NCBI GenBank assembly: GCA_963838805.1
Contig: CAWISK010000013.1
Span: forward strand, 124,001 to 188,000
DNA from: CAVRQM01 sp963838805
Lineage (GTDB): Bacteria; Pseudomonadota; Alphaproteobacteria; Acetobacterales; Acetobacteraceae
DNA: 64,000 nt
Reading direction: 5' to 3'
The notes under the pieces: generated by a model
Seen by the model: the letters and a program-made list of their open reading frames with translations, nothing else
Told to the model about the DNA's origin: nothing
Databases searched by the model: none
Part shown: positions 1-8,685 of the stretch, piece by piece
Numbering within the stretch: the stretch's first letter is position 1
Layout: each line of letters starts with the position of its first letter
Position numbers and translations under genes: made by a program

Positions 1-505
1 CGGCCCCCTGGCGCATCAACGCCTTGACCTCCTCCATTGCCTCCGTGAAGCGCTGGTTCAGCACGGCCAGCGCCTCGCCATTGGCGTGCTGGATCAGTTC
101 CGACAGCTCGCGCGTATTGGCGACCGCGCGCTCATATGCCCGCTTCAGCAGCTCGGCCTGGCGTGCCGCCTTCGCCTGCGGAGGGACGTCGGCGGCGCTC
201 AGCGTGCGCATGGTCTCGCCGAGTTCGGCCATCGTCTGTTGCATGATCTCGAGATGCCGCTTGGCGACGGCCTGCGCACCCTCCATCGCCGCCTGGTTGG
301 CCCGCGTCAGCGCCTCCATGTTGCGCTTATGCGCGCCGATCAGCGCCTCGGAATCCGGCATGGCGGGGAGGCGCATGGAAGCGAACATGCGCGTGAAGTC
401 GTCGGCCGCGGCGCGGGCCTGCTCCATCGCGTTCGACATGGCGCCCGCAAGCGGCGCACTGCCAAAGGGGACATTCCCGGTCTCGGCTGGCTTGTCGCTG
501 GACAT
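1..505 (-). CDS. Phasin family protein (partial, 3' end beyond window)
   Basis: Phasins coat polyhydroxyalkanoate granules and modulate their size. The visible 168 residues start at ATG (complement of 503-505) and run off the left edge. After a short polar N-terminus the chain is a long amphipathic helix rich in Ala, Glu, Met and Gln (for example ANQAAMEGAQAVAKRHLEIM), followed by repeated Ala/Glu/Leu helices (RELSELIQHANGEALAVLN), as in the Phasin_2/TIGR01841 families. There is no signal peptide or membrane segment. It is the last visible gene of a minus-strand series ybjN-proC-tetR-phasin, 77 bases after the TetR stop. Family assignment rests on composition and helical pattern, because phasins have no catalytic motif. 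Confidence 0.8.
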   Translation of the reverse strand, partial: MSSDKPAETGNVPFGSAPLAGAMSNAMEQARAAADDFTRMFASMRLPAMPDSEALIGAHKRNMEALTRANQAAMEGAQAVAKRHLEIMQQTMAELGETMRTLSAADVPPQAKAARQAELLKRAYERAVANTRELSELIQHANGEALAVLNQRFTEAMEEVKALMRQGA

Positions 506-582
506 GCGCCCACTCCCTCGGATTGACCACGCCAAGTGTTACGGCCGAAGCCTTGCGGCCCCAAGCAGAACCTTCGCGGCAG

Positions 583-1326
583 TCAGGAAGCTGGCGAGAT
601 GGGCGGCTCCGGCGTGCCGGGCAGCGGCGGTTCGTTCCCGTCGGGCGGCGGGGCAACAGGCGGAACGGCGTCGCCGTCATCCGCCTCCCCCGCGATTTCG
701 GAGCCGGCTGCCGCAGCACTTGCTTCCTCGGTCGGGACGGGTGCCGCGCGACGGCCTCCGCCGCTTAGCCAGGATTCGGCCCGCTCGGCGCGGTTGAGCG
801 CCTTGTCGAGTGCCGCCATCGTCGCTGACAGATCCTCGCTATGGTCCCGCTCCCAGGCACGCAGCGCACACATCCACACCGCCACCAGCCCGCGCGCGCG
901 CAGGCCGCCGCGCAGGCCCTGTGCCGAAATCCCTGCGCCTTCCAGCATCCAGGCCATGCTGGCGAGGGTTGCCGCACCCAGCATCAACGTCAGCCCCGGC
1001 TCGGCCGGCAGATAGGTTTTGAGCGCCAGCACGCCCGCACGATGCGTCTGCAAAAAGTCGACCCGCCGCATCAGCAGGTCAAAGAGCCGATCGCGATGGG
1101 TGCCCTCGGTCGTCGCCTGCGCCAAGGCGTGCTGGTCGGCCAGCCTGCCGAAGCGTCCCAGAATGCCGGCCCGTCCGAGGAACCGGCCGCGCGCGCGGTC
1201 GAGCGGCAATCCCGCCTCCCGCGCCGCCGCACTGACGCTCACATGCCGCCACCCCCGTTCGCCGGCGAGGCTGAAGGCAGAGGCGACCAGTGCCGAATCG
1301 AAGGCGCTATCCTCCATGTGGGTCAT
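583..1326 (-). CDS. TetR-fold transcriptional regulator
   Basis: Predicted 247-residue DNA-binding regulator. The N-terminal third resembles a TetR helix-turn-helix (SVSAAAREAGLPLDRARGRF), with the usual second-helix Phe/Gly pattern before a helical ligand-binding domain. The last 45 residues are acidic and Pro-rich (PPVAPPPDGNEPPLPGTPEP), so probably disordered. I chose ATG at 1326, 22 bases after the proC stop, because a GGAGG lies upstream; an in-frame start at 1407 would overlap proC. The COQ9 family has a related fold, but its typical Trp-rich C-terminal signature is absent. Position between proC and a phasin suggests local control of carbon storage; this is inference. Confidence 0.65.
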   Translation of the reverse strand: MTHMEDSAFDSALVASAFSLAGERGWRHVSVSAAAREAGLPLDRARGRFLGRAGILGRFGRLADQHALAQATTEGTHRDRLFDLLMRRVDFLQTHRAGVLALKTYLPAEPGLTLMLGAATLASMAWMLEGAGISAQGLRGGLRARGLVAVWMCALRAWERDHSEDLSATMAALDKALNRAERAESWLSGGGRRAAPVPTEEASAAAAGSEIAGEADDGDAVPPVAPPPDGNEPPLPGTPEPPISPAS

Positions 1327-1348
1327 ATAAGCGGTGGGCGCCTCCGTT

Positions 1349-2137
1349 TCAGCCCGCGAGCGCGCGCGAACGTTGCGTGGCGGCGGCAATCGCCCGCGAG
1401 ACCGCACGCGGCCAGGCGTCCTCCTGCATCAGCACCGCCAGCGCCTGCTCGGTGGTGCCTTTCGGGCTGGTCACGGCCTGTCGAAGGGACGCGGCATCGG
1501 TGTCGCCGGCATCGAGCAGCGCGCCGGCGCCGGCTATGGTCCGCCGCGCCAGGAGCCGCGCCAGATCGGGCGGGATGCCCTGTTCGCACGCGGCCTGCTC
1601 CAGCAGTTCGGCGAGCAGGAACACATAAGCCGGGCCGCCGCCGGAGACGGCGGTGACGGGGTCGAGCAGCGCCTCGTCGTCCACCCAGGCGACCTCGCCC
1701 ACGGCGCGCAGCAGCGTGTCGCAAAGCGCGCGCTGCGCCGCCGTGACACCCGGCCCCGTGGTCGCCACCGTCACGCCCCGCCGGATCGCCGCTGGCGTAT
1801 TGGGCATGGCCCGCACCACCGGGGCGTCGCCCAGCAGCGGCCGCATCCCCGAGATGCCGCGCCCCGCCATGATGGACAGGAACACCGCACCACCGAACCG
1901 CGCGTAATGGGGCAGCGCCGCCTGCGCGTTCTGTGGCTTGATCGCCAGCACCACGGCCCGCGGCGCGAAACCGGCTGGCAGTTCCTCCAACTCGCCGATC
2001 ACGCTGATCTGGGGACCGGGTGAGGGCGGACGCGCCGGATCGACCGCAAAGGACGGAGCCAGCCCATGCTCGCACCAGCCGGCGGCCAGGGCCGCGCCCA
2101 TGCGGCCGAAGCCCGCCAGCAGGATCGGCGGGATCAT
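1349..2137 (-). CDS. proC: Pyrroline-5-carboxylate reductase
   Basis: Last step of proline synthesis: NAD(P)H-dependent reduction of 1-pyrroline-5-carboxylate to L-proline in the cytoplasm. The 262-residue length is normal. The Rossmann motif is near the N-terminus (LLAGFGRMGAALAAG), followed by VLAIKPQ and the conserved RAMPNTPA loop. The C-terminal dimerisation domain carries DPVTAVSGGGPAYVF and the family signature region ending in VTSPKGTTEQAL. It starts 7 bases after the ybjN stop and is followed by tetR, so co-transcription is likely. No anomaly. Confidence 0.97.
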   Translation of the reverse strand: MIPPILLAGFGRMGAALAAGWCEHGLAPSFAVDPARPPSPGPQISVIGELEELPAGFAPRAVVLAIKPQNAQAALPHYARFGGAVFLSIMAGRGISGMRPLLGDAPVVRAMPNTPAAIRRGVTVATTGPGVTAAQRALCDTLLRAVGEVAWVDDEALLDPVTAVSGGGPAYVFLLAELLEQAACEQGIPPDLARLLARRTIAGAGALLDAGDTDAASLRQAVTSPKGTTEQALAVLMQEDAWPRAVSRAIAAATQRSRALAG

Positions 2138-2144
2138 GCGTGCG

Positions 2145-2648
2145 TCAGGCCTCGCCCACGCATTCCAGCATCGCCGCCTCCATCGCCTCGGCCGGCGTTT
2201 TGCCGCCCCACAGCACGAACTGAAAGGCGGGGTAGAAACGCTCGCACTCGGTGATGGCGATATCCACCATGTCCTCGAGACTCTCCGCCGAGGCGCCGGG
2301 CGCGCCGCGCAGCAGCACCGAGTGGCGGAACAGCGGCGTGCCCTCGTCGCCGTCCATGCCGAAATGGCCGATCCACAGCCGCTCGTTGGCCAGCGCCAGC
2401 AGCTCGTACAGGGCGGTGCGCCGCCGTTCCGGCACCTTCATCTCGAAGGCGCAGGTGAAGTGCATGGCGCTGATCTCGTGCGACCACGAGAAATACAGCC
2501 CGTAATCGCACCATTTGCCGGGTGCCTCGGCCGCCATTTCGGCGTCGTTGCGGCGATCGAACTGCCAGTCATTGGCCGAGGCGATCTGCTCGAGCACGTC
2601 CAGCGGATTGGCCGAACGCTCGTGATGATGACCGAGTTGAGCCGACAT
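2145..2648 (-). CDS. YbjN domain-containing protein
   Basis: 167-residue cytoplasmic protein of the YbjN family (type III secretion chaperone-like fold). The domain covers most of the chain, with the typical pattern of an N-terminal sensor-like strand (DNDWQF-type; here NDWQFDRRND), a central FEMKVPERRRTALYELLALAN helix and a late PAFQFVLWGGKTPAEAME helix common in alphaproteobacterial members. YbjN proteins have been linked to stress and motility regulation in enterobacteria; the role here is unknown. It is first in the ybjN-proC-tetR unit, with about 190 bases of upstream non-coding DNA (2649-2837) that should hold the promoter. Confidence 0.85.
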   Translation of the reverse strand: MSAQLGHHHERSANPLDVLEQIASANDWQFDRRNDAEMAAEAPGKWCDYGLYFSWSHEISAMHFTCAFEMKVPERRRTALYELLALANERLWIGHFGMDGDEGTPLFRHSVLLRGAPGASAESLEDMVDIAITECERFYPAFQFVLWGGKTPAEAMEAAMLECVGEA

Positions 2649-2837
2649 GGGGATCTCCCGTGACTGAGGAGGGCCCCGGCATGCGCCGGGGCGGATCGTC
2701 GAAGGGTCGGCGCGCGGCGGCTTTCACACGCCAGCGTTGCCAGCCTACCGGGGCGAGTTTCCGCGCCGCAAGAGGAGACGTGGAGTCTTCACACGACGGA
2801 TGAGCCGCACGCGCCAAGTTGATGGTGCAAGTGCCTC

Positions 2838-3158
2838 TCAGGCGATCATGCCGGGGCTGCCGCCAAGCGGGGGCGCGTCCGGCGCCTCCAGCGCCGCCAC
2901 GCGCTGCTCCAGAGCATCGAGTCGCGCCAGTGCCAGGGCGAGTTTCGCCTCGGCCTCCTCCTGGCCGGCGCGGGCATGGGCGGCCATCGCTTCCACCGCC
3001 TCGACCTCGTCGCGGCGGACCAGGTTCAGGGCGCGCACCGCCTCGTCCACCCGCGCGCGGGCCAGTGCCTCTGCCTCGTCGCGCAGACCGGCCAGCGCGG
3101 ACATGGCACCCCCGGCCACGCCGGCGATGTCGTCGAAGAAGCGGGGGCGTTCGGTCAT
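2838..3158 (-). CDS. ubiK: Ubiquinone biosynthesis accessory factor UbiK (BMFP family)
   Basis: 106-residue protein with an amphipathic N-terminal helix (PRFFDDIAGVAGGAMSALAG) and a C-terminal coiled coil (ALARLDALEQRVAALEA), the layout of BMFP/DUF526 proteins. UbiK assists aerobic ubiquinone synthesis as part of the Ubi protein complex and binds lipids through the N-terminal helix; it forms trimers in E. coli. I chose ATG at 3158, where homology begins; longer in-frame extensions overlap the divergent hldD. The spacing to hldD is 69 bases, so both share a divergent promoter region. Confidence 0.85.
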   Translation of the reverse strand: MTERPRFFDDIAGVAGGAMSALAGLRDEAEALARARVDEAVRALNLVRRDEVEAVEAMAAHARAGQEEAEAKLALALARLDALEQRVAALEAPDAPPLGGSPGMIA

Positions 3159-3227
3159 GTCGCGGTTCCTCTCAAGCGGGCGGCGGGGCTGGAGTGCCGC
3201 TCCAACCCCCCGTATATGGTGCCGCCC

Positions 3228-4208
3228 ATGATCGTGGTCACTGGCGGCGCCGGCTTCATCGGCTCCAACCTGCACGCCGCCCTGGTGGCATCCGGCCGCG
3301 AGACGGTGGTGGTCGATCGCCTGGGCGCCGACAGTCCGGGCAAATGGCGCAATCTGCGACACCATCCGCCCTGCCACATCGTCGCCCCCTCGGCGCTGGA
3401 CCGGTTCCTCACCGCCACCCCGCGCCCGGAGATGATCTTTCATCTCGGCGCCATCAGCAGCACCACGGCGGTCGATGGCGACGCGGTGTGGGAGAGCAAT
3501 GTCGCCCTGTCGCGGCGGATCTGGGACTATTGCGCCGAGCGCGGGGTGCGGCTGGTCTATGCCTCCTCGGCCGCGACCTATGGCGATGGCAGCCACGGGT
3601 TCGACGACGATCCAGAGCGCCTCGCCGGGCTGGCGCCCCTGAACCTGTATGGCTGGAGCAAGCATTCGTTCGACCTGCAAGTGGCGCGCGCGCTGGCCTC
3701 CGGCGGGCCACGGCCGCCACAATGGGCCGGGCTTAAGTTCTTCAACGTCTACGGTCCGAACGAGTACCACAAGGGGTCGATGATCTCGGTGGTGAAGGTC
3801 ATGTACGACCAGGTGGCGGCGGGGAGCAGGCCCACGCTGTTCCGTTCGGATCGCCCGGATGTGCCGGACGGCGGGCAGAAGCGCGATTTCATCTGGGTGG
3901 GCGACGTGGTGGACGTGATGCTGTTCCTGCTCGACACGCCCGCCGTCTCGGGCCTGTTCAATGTCGGCACCGGCAGGGCTCGCAGCTATCGCGATCTGGC
4001 GCGAGCGGTGTGCGGTGCGGCTGGCGCCCCGGATGAGGTCGAATACGTGGACATGCCGGAGCGCCTGCGCGGCCAGTACCAGTTCTTCACCGAAGCGTCG
4101 ATCGGGCGGCTGCGCGCGGCCGGCTACTCGGGCCAGTTCACGACGCTTGAGGAGGGCGTCGGGCGCTATGTGCGCGACTACCTGGCCGGCCCGGAGGCGT
4201 ACGTCTGA
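3228..4208 (+). CDS. hldD: ADP-L-glycero-D-manno-heptose 6-epimerase
   Basis: Converts ADP-D-glycero-D-manno-heptose to the L-glycero form used in the lipopolysaccharide inner core. 326 residues, an extended short-chain dehydrogenase/epimerase. The NADP-binding motif TGGAGFIGS is at residues 5-13. The YxxxK pair is Tyr141/Lys145 (LYGWSK), followed by the family marker KFFNVYGPNEYHKGSM. ATG 3228 starts directly at the Rossmann strand and is preferred over an upstream in-frame ATG at 3216. It overlaps lgt by one base (TGATG). The kinase/adenylyltransferase partner hldE lies about 21 kb away at 25518. Confidence 0.95.
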   Translation: MIVVTGGAGFIGSNLHAALVASGRETVVVDRLGADSPGKWRNLRHHPPCHIVAPSALDRFLTATPRPEMIFHLGAISSTTAVDGDAVWESNVALSRRIWDYCAERGVRLVYASSAATYGDGSHGFDDDPERLAGLAPLNLYGWSKHSFDLQVARALASGGPRPPQWAGLKFFNVYGPNEYHKGSMISVVKVMYDQVAAGSRPTLFRSDRPDVPDGGQKRDFIWVGDVVDVMLFLLDTPAVSGLFNVGTGRARSYRDLARAVCGAAGAPDEVEYVDMPERLRGQYQFFTEASIGRLRAAGYSGQFTTLEEGVGRYVRDYLAGPEAYV

Positions 4209-5029
4209 TGTTGCCGGTTCTGCTGTTCCCGCAATTCGATCCGGTGCTGGTGCATATCGGGCCGCTGTCGATCCGCTGGTACGCGCTGGCCTATATCGCG
4301 AGCCTGCTGCTGGGCTGGCGGCTGGTGCGGCGGCTGGCGCAGCGCCCGCCCGCCATAGCGAGTGCCGTGCAGGTGGACGATTTCCTCACCTGGGCGACGC
4401 TGGGCGTCGTGCTCGGCGGGCGGCTCGGTTACGTGCTGTTCTACCAGCCCGGATTCTTCCTCAGCCATCCGCTGCGGATCGTCGCCGTGTGGGGCGGCGG
4501 CATGTCGTTTCACGGCGGCATGCTGGGGGTGGCGGTCGCCATCCTGCTGTTCTGCCGCTACCACCGCATTCCGATCCTGGGTTTCGCCGACCGCATCGCG
4601 GTGGCCGCGCCGATCGGCCTGGGGCTGGGCCGCGTCGCCAATTTCATCAACGGCGAGCTGTGGGGCCGTCCGGCGCCCGACTGGCTGCCCTGGGCGATGA
4701 TCTTCCCCACCGGCGGCCCGATCCCGCGGCATCCGAGCGAAATCTACGAGGCGCTGCTGGAAGGCGTGGTGCTGCTCTGCGTCATGCTGCTGCTGGCCCG
4801 GCGCGAATCGCTGCGCGCGCGCTTCGGCTACCTGACCGGCGCCTTCCTGGTGGGCTACGCCATCGCCCGCATCGTCAGCGAGTTCTTCCGCGAGCCGGAC
4901 GCCTTTCTGGGCTTCCTGTTTGCCGGCGCCACCATGGGCCAGTTGCTGTCGCTGCCGATGCTGGTCGCGGGCTTGGTGCTGATGGCGCGGGCGCGGAGGC
5001 GCCCGGTCTCGGTCACGGCGTCCGCCTGA
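4208..5029 (+). CDS. lgt: Prolipoprotein diacylglyceryl transferase
   Basis: Inner-membrane enzyme that transfers diacylglycerol from phosphatidylglycerol to the lipobox cysteine of prelipoproteins. 273 residues with about seven membrane segments. The Lgt signature GRVANFINGELWGRP spans residues 141-155, with the conserved Arg and Asn; the HGG region (SFHGGMLG, His102) and the late RIVSEFFREPD loop are present. The start overlaps the hldD stop and the gene is followed after one base by the GTG start of the methyltransferase, indicating an operon. A predicted lipoprotein, its type of substrate, lies two genes downstream. Confidence 0.96.
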   Translation: MLPVLLFPQFDPVLVHIGPLSIRWYALAYIASLLLGWRLVRRLAQRPPAIASAVQVDDFLTWATLGVVLGGRLGYVLFYQPGFFLSHPLRIVAVWGGGMSFHGGMLGVAVAILLFCRYHRIPILGFADRIAVAAPIGLGLGRVANFINGELWGRPAPDWLPWAMIFPTGGPIPRHPSEIYEALLEGVVLLCVMLLLARRESLRARFGYLTGAFLVGYAIARIVSEFFREPDAFLGFLFAGATMGQLLSLPMLVAGLVLMARARRRPVSVTASA

Positions 5030-5030
5030 G

Positions 5031-5999
5031 GTGGAGCGGCTGGACGTGTTCTTCGCGCGGGCCAACGCGACCTATTACGCCACGCGCGATCCGTTCACCG
5101 ATTTCACCACCTCGCCCGAAATCAGCCAGGTGTTCGGCGAGCTGCTGGGCGCCTGGGCCGCGGTAGTCTGGCAGGCGATGGGATCGCCCGATCCGGTGAT
5201 CCTGGCCGAGGCGGGGCCGGGGCGGGGCACGCTGATGGCCGACGCACTGCGCGTTGTCGGCCGCACGGCGCCCGATTTCGCCCGCGCATTGCGTCTGCAC
5301 CTGATCGAGACCTCGCCGCGATTGCGCGCCATCCAGGCCGAGCGGCTGCCGCAAGCCGCATGGCACGATCGCATCGAGGATCTGCCGCCGGGGCCGCTGC
5401 TGCTGCTGGCCAATGAGTTTTTGGACGCGCTGCCGATCCGCCAGTTCGTGCGCACCGCCGAAGGCTGGGCCGAGCGCCATGTCGCGGGGGGGCAGTTCAT
5501 CGACGTGCCGTGTCCGCCGCCGGAGCGGGACGAAGGCGATGTGGTCGAAATCTGCGAGCCGGCGCGCGCGCTGGTGGCGCATCTCGCGGCGCGGGTCGCG
5601 GGGCAGGGCGGGGCCGTGCTGTTCCTCGACTACGGACCGGAGACATCATCCTCCGGCGACAGCTTGCAGGCGCTGCGGCACGGCAGGCCCACCGACCCGC
5701 TGGCCGAGCCGGGCAGCGCCGATCTGACCGCGTATGTCGATTTCGCCACCCTGGCCGAGATCGCCCGCGCCGCCGGTGCGGCCGTGCATGGTCCGGTGCC
5801 GCAGGGCCTCTTTCTCGCGCGTCTCGGCCTGTATCCGCGTACGCACCGTCTGGCGCAGGGACAGAGCGTGCGGCGGGCGGCGGCGCTGCTGGACGCGGCG
5901 GGGCGGCTGGCCGAGCCGGAGCGCATGGGACGGCTGTTCAAGGCGCTCGCGATCTGCGATCCCGCTCTGCCGATGCCCCCCGGTTTCTCCTGGCCGTGA
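5031..5999 (+). CDS. midA: SAM-dependent methyltransferase, MidA/NDUFAF7 family (COG1565)
   Basis: 322-residue class I methyltransferase of the family that includes NDUFAF7, which dimethylates an arginine of complex I subunit NDUFS2. Motif I is AEAGPGRGTL (residues 59-68), preceded by the family block DFTTSPEISQVFGELLGAW. LLLANEFLDALPIRQF and FLDYGP are also characteristic. The start is GTG at 5031, one base after the lgt stop; homologues usually carry some 20 extra N-terminal residues, so translation coupling rather than a strong Shine-Dalgarno is likely. The bacterial substrate is inferred only from the family. Confidence 0.9.
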   Translation: MERLDVFFARANATYYATRDPFTDFTTSPEISQVFGELLGAWAAVVWQAMGSPDPVILAEAGPGRGTLMADALRVVGRTAPDFARALRLHLIETSPRLRAIQAERLPQAAWHDRIEDLPPGPLLLLANEFLDALPIRQFVRTAEGWAERHVAGGQFIDVPCPPPERDEGDVVEICEPARALVAHLAARVAGQGGAVLFLDYGPETSSSGDSLQALRHGRPTDPLAEPGSADLTAYVDFATLAEIARAAGAAVHGPVPQGLFLARLGLYPRTHRLAQGQSVRRAAALLDAAGRLAEPERMGRLFKALAICDPALPMPPGFSWP

Positions 6000-6763
6000 T
6001 CCCGCCCATTCTGCGCAGCCCGGCGCTGCCGGTGCGCCACGGCTTCTTCACCCGCGCGGGCGGCGTGTCCCTGGGCGGTTATGCCAGCCTGAACTGCAAC
6101 ATTTCGGGCCAGGACGAGCCGGCCCGCGTGGCGGAGAACCGCGCCCGCGCCGCCGCTGGCCTGGGCTGCGCCGTGGACTCGCTGCTCGGCGTGTCGCAGG
6201 TGCATGGCATCGTGGTCGCCGTGGTCGATGACCCTTGGCCCGCCGGCGCCGGGCCGCGCGCCGATGCGATGGTGACCCGACGCCCCGATCTGGCGCTCGG
6301 CATCGTCACCGCCGATTGCGCCCCGGTGCTGCTGGCCGATGCCGAGGCGGGGGTGGCGGCCGCCGCCCACGCCGGCTGGCGTGGCGCAGTGGCCGGCGTC
6401 CTGGAGGCGACGCTCGACGCCATGACGCTCCTGGGCGCGGTGCCGGAGCGCATAGCCGCCGCGATCGGCCCCTGCATCGGCCAGGCCTCCTACGAGGTGG
6501 GTGGCGACGTGCATGGCGCGGTGCTGGCGCAAGATGCGCGGGACGCGATGTTCCTGGCGCCGGGGGCGCGCGACGGGCACTGGCAGTTCGACCTTGGCGG
6601 CTATTGCGCGGCAAGGCTGCGTCGCGCGGGCGTGGCGCTGCCCGATCGCATTGCGGCCGATACGGCGGCCGAGCCGGATCGATTCTTCAGCCATCGTCGC
6701 CGCACCCTGGCCGGCGGCGGCCCGATCGGGCATCAGCTTTCGGTGGTGATGGTGCGGGCATGA
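5996..6763 (+). CDS. pgeF: Peptidoglycan editing factor PgeF (YfiH/laccase-domain family)
   Basis: 255-residue zinc enzyme of the Cu-oxidase_4/YfiH family. In E. coli PgeF removes misincorporated residues from cell-wall precursors, and other members act as purine nucleoside phosphorylases. The metal triad is visible: His70 (VSQVHG), Cys108 (VTADCAPVLLAD) and His125 (AAAHAGWRGAV), plus the AAIGPCIG motif. The GTG start at 5996 overlaps the previous stop (GTGA), showing tight coupling. Length and motifs are complete. Confidence 0.93.
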   Translation: MIPPILRSPALPVRHGFFTRAGGVSLGGYASLNCNISGQDEPARVAENRARAAAGLGCAVDSLLGVSQVHGIVVAVVDDPWPAGAGPRADAMVTRRPDLALGIVTADCAPVLLADAEAGVAAAAHAGWRGAVAGVLEATLDAMTLLGAVPERIAAAIGPCIGQASYEVGGDVHGAVLAQDARDAMFLAPGARDGHWQFDLGGYCAARLRRAGVALPDRIAADTAAEPDRFFSHRRRTLAGGGPIGHQLSVVMVRA

Positions 6764-7680
6764 TGGCGGTGCGGCGATTCGGGTGGATGGCGGTTTTGGC
6801 GTGTGTGGGTCTGGCCGGTTGCGGCGACCTGCCGCAGCCCTTCGCTGGCAATCCGGGGGCGACTGCAAGGCGGCTGTCGCAGCCGCCGCCCTCGCGCCTG
6901 CTGGTACTACCCGCGACTGCGGCGCTGCTGCCGGATGCCGGAGTCCAGGGCTTTCCCGAGGCGCTGGCCGGGGCGTTGCAGGATCGCGGCGTGCCTGCGG
7001 TCGCCGCCTACGCGCATAAGGGGGACTGGCGGCTGGTCGTCACCGCGGAACTGCAGGCGAACCAGGTAATGCCGCGCTTTGCCGTGCAGAACCCGCTCGG
7101 CAAGCCGCAGGGCAGCGTGCAGGGTCCGCCGGTCCCGGCCGACGACTGGCAGACCGCCAGTGCGGACACACTGCAGCGCGAGGCAGAGGCCGCGGCTCCC
7201 GGCATTTCCAGCCTGCTCGACCGCATCGAGGCGGCGCGCGAGGAGAGCGACCCGAACAGCCTGCTGAACCGCCCGGCGCAGGTGGTGATCAAGGGCGTCA
7301 CCGGCGCCCCCGGCGACGGCGACACCTCGCTCGCGCGGCAGATCGGCCTCGATCTCGGCAAGGGCGGCGTGGTGGTCCAGAAGACGCCAGAAAATGCCGA
7401 CTTCGTGGTGGAGGGCCAGGTGCATACCGTGCCGGCCGGCAAAGGGGTCGTCCGCATCGAGCTGCAATGGATCGTCACCGACGCCCAGGGGCGGGAGGCG
7501 GGGCGGGTCGTGCAGCTCAACGAGGTACCGGAAGCGGCGATCTCCGGCCTGTGGGGCGACGTCGCCATCGCCGCCGGGCAGGAGGCGGCCGGCGGCGTGC
7601 GCGACGTGATCGACAAGCAGCTGCGGGCACCATCCAATGTCGGCCGAAAGAAGCCGCCGCCGCATCCACCTACCTCGTGA
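6760..7680 (+). CDS. Predicted lipoprotein of unknown function
   Basis: 306-residue protein with a type II signal peptide. Two basic residues are followed by a hydrophobic core and the lipobox LAGC, with Cys21 as the lipidation site. The mature part shows alternating alpha/beta character (SRLLVLPATAALL, WRLVVTAELQAN, ARQIGLDLGKGGVVVQ, DFVVEGQVHTVPAG) and a Lys/Pro-rich tail (KKPPPHPP). It overlaps pgeF by four bases (ATGA) and ends the hldD-lgt operon. Being encoded three genes after lgt fits an outer-membrane lipoprotein. I do not recognise a functional family. Confidence 0.85.
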   Translation: MMAVRRFGWMAVLACVGLAGCGDLPQPFAGNPGATARRLSQPPPSRLLVLPATAALLPDAGVQGFPEALAGALQDRGVPAVAAYAHKGDWRLVVTAELQANQVMPRFAVQNPLGKPQGSVQGPPVPADDWQTASADTLQREAEAAAPGISSLLDRIEAAREESDPNSLLNRPAQVVIKGVTGAPGDGDTSLARQIGLDLGKGGVVVQKTPENADFVVEGQVHTVPAGKGVVRIELQWIVTDAQGREAGRVVQLNEVPEAAISGLWGDVAIAAGQEAAGGVRDVIDKQLRAPSNVGRKKPPPHPPTS

Positions 7681-7752
7681 GATGCGGCCTTTGCCAAACT
7701 GTCACACGTTGCTAGAGATGCCCCGCCCGCCAGGAAGGCTGCCCGCCACCCC

Positions 7753-8685
7753 ATGAAGATCGTCTCCTGCAACAGCAACCGGCCGCTGGCCGAAGCCGTG
7801 GCCGCTTCGCTGGGATTGCCGCTCACCCGCGCCTCGGTGCGGCGCTTCGCCGACATGGAAGTGTTCGTCGAAGTCCACGAGAACATCCGCGGCGAGGATG
7901 TGTTCGTGGTGCAGAGCACGAGCTATCCGGCCAACGACAATCTGATGGAGCTGCTGATCGCACTCGACGCGCTGCGCCGTGCCTCGGCGCGGCGGGTGAC
8001 GGCGGTCATCCCGTATTTCGGCTATGCGCGGCAGGATCGCAAATCCGGCCCGCGCACGCCGATCAGCGCGAAGCTGGTGGCGAACCTGATCACCGAGGCG
8101 GGTGCGAACCGGGTGCTGACGATGGATCTGCACGCAGGCCAGATCCAGGGCTTCTTCGACATTCCGGTGGACAATCTCTACGCGGCGCCCTTGTTCTCGC
8201 GCGACATCCAGCAGCGTTTCGACGGGCGCGACATCATGATCGTCTCGCCCGACGTGGGCGGCGTGCTGCGCGCGCGCGCGGTGGCGACAAGGCTCAACTG
8301 CGACCTGGCCGTGATCGACAAAAGGCGCGAGCGCGCCGGCGTGTCCGAGGTGATGAACGTGATCGGCGACGTGTCCGGCCGCCACTGCATCCTGGTCGAT
8401 GACATCGTCGATTCCGGCGGCACGCTGTGCAACGCGGCGGCGGCGCTGATCCGCGACGGCGCGGCCTCGGCCAGCGTCTATTGCACGCACGGCGTTCTGT
8501 CCGGCGGTGCCGCCGCGCGCATCGCCGCCTCCCCGATCGAGAGCATGACCATCACCGACAGCATCCTGCCCACCGAGGCAGTGCGGCTCGCCGGCAACAT
8601 CCGCCAGCTCAGCATCGCCTCCCTGCTGGCCGAGGCGATGCGGCGGATCAGCGACGAGACCTCCGTCAGTTCGCTGTTCGATTGA
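7753..8685 (+). CDS. prs: Ribose-phosphate pyrophosphokinase
   Basis: Makes PRPP from ribose 5-phosphate and ATP, feeding purine, pyrimidine, histidine and NAD synthesis. 310 residues. The ATP loop region NDNLMELLI and the flexible-loop motif FGYARQDRKS are followed by the magnesium-binding VLTMDLHAGQIQGFF. The PRPP-binding motif is LVDDIVDSGGTL (residues 214-225). Start ATG 7753; the 72-base gap to the lipoprotein gene may hold its own promoter. The stop overlaps the start of the next gene (TGATG). Confidence 0.97.
   Translation: MKIVSCNSNRPLAEAVAASLGLPLTRASVRRFADMEVFVEVHENIRGEDVFVVQSTSYPANDNLMELLIALDALRRASARRVTAVIPYFGYARQDRKSGPRTPISAKLVANLITEAGANRVLTMDLHAGQIQGFFDIPVDNLYAAPLFSRDIQQRFDGRDIMIVSPDVGGVLRARAVATRLNCDLAVIDKRRERAGVSEVMNVIGDVSGRHCILVDDIVDSGGTLCNAAAALIRDGAASASVYCTHGVLSGGAAARIAASPIESMTITDSILPTEAVRLAGNIRQLSIASLLAEAMRRISDETSVSSLFD

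Noticed and set aside
583..1407. Upstream in-frame start at 1407 for the TetR gene
   Set aside because: It would overlap proC by 59 bases and add an Arg-rich extension without family similarity; the start at 1326 has a GGAGG upstream.
5630..6868. Antisense 412-codon frame over midA/pgeF
   Set aside because: Both sense genes have complete catalytic motifs and coupled starts; the antisense product is Arg/Ala/Pro-rich without homology features.
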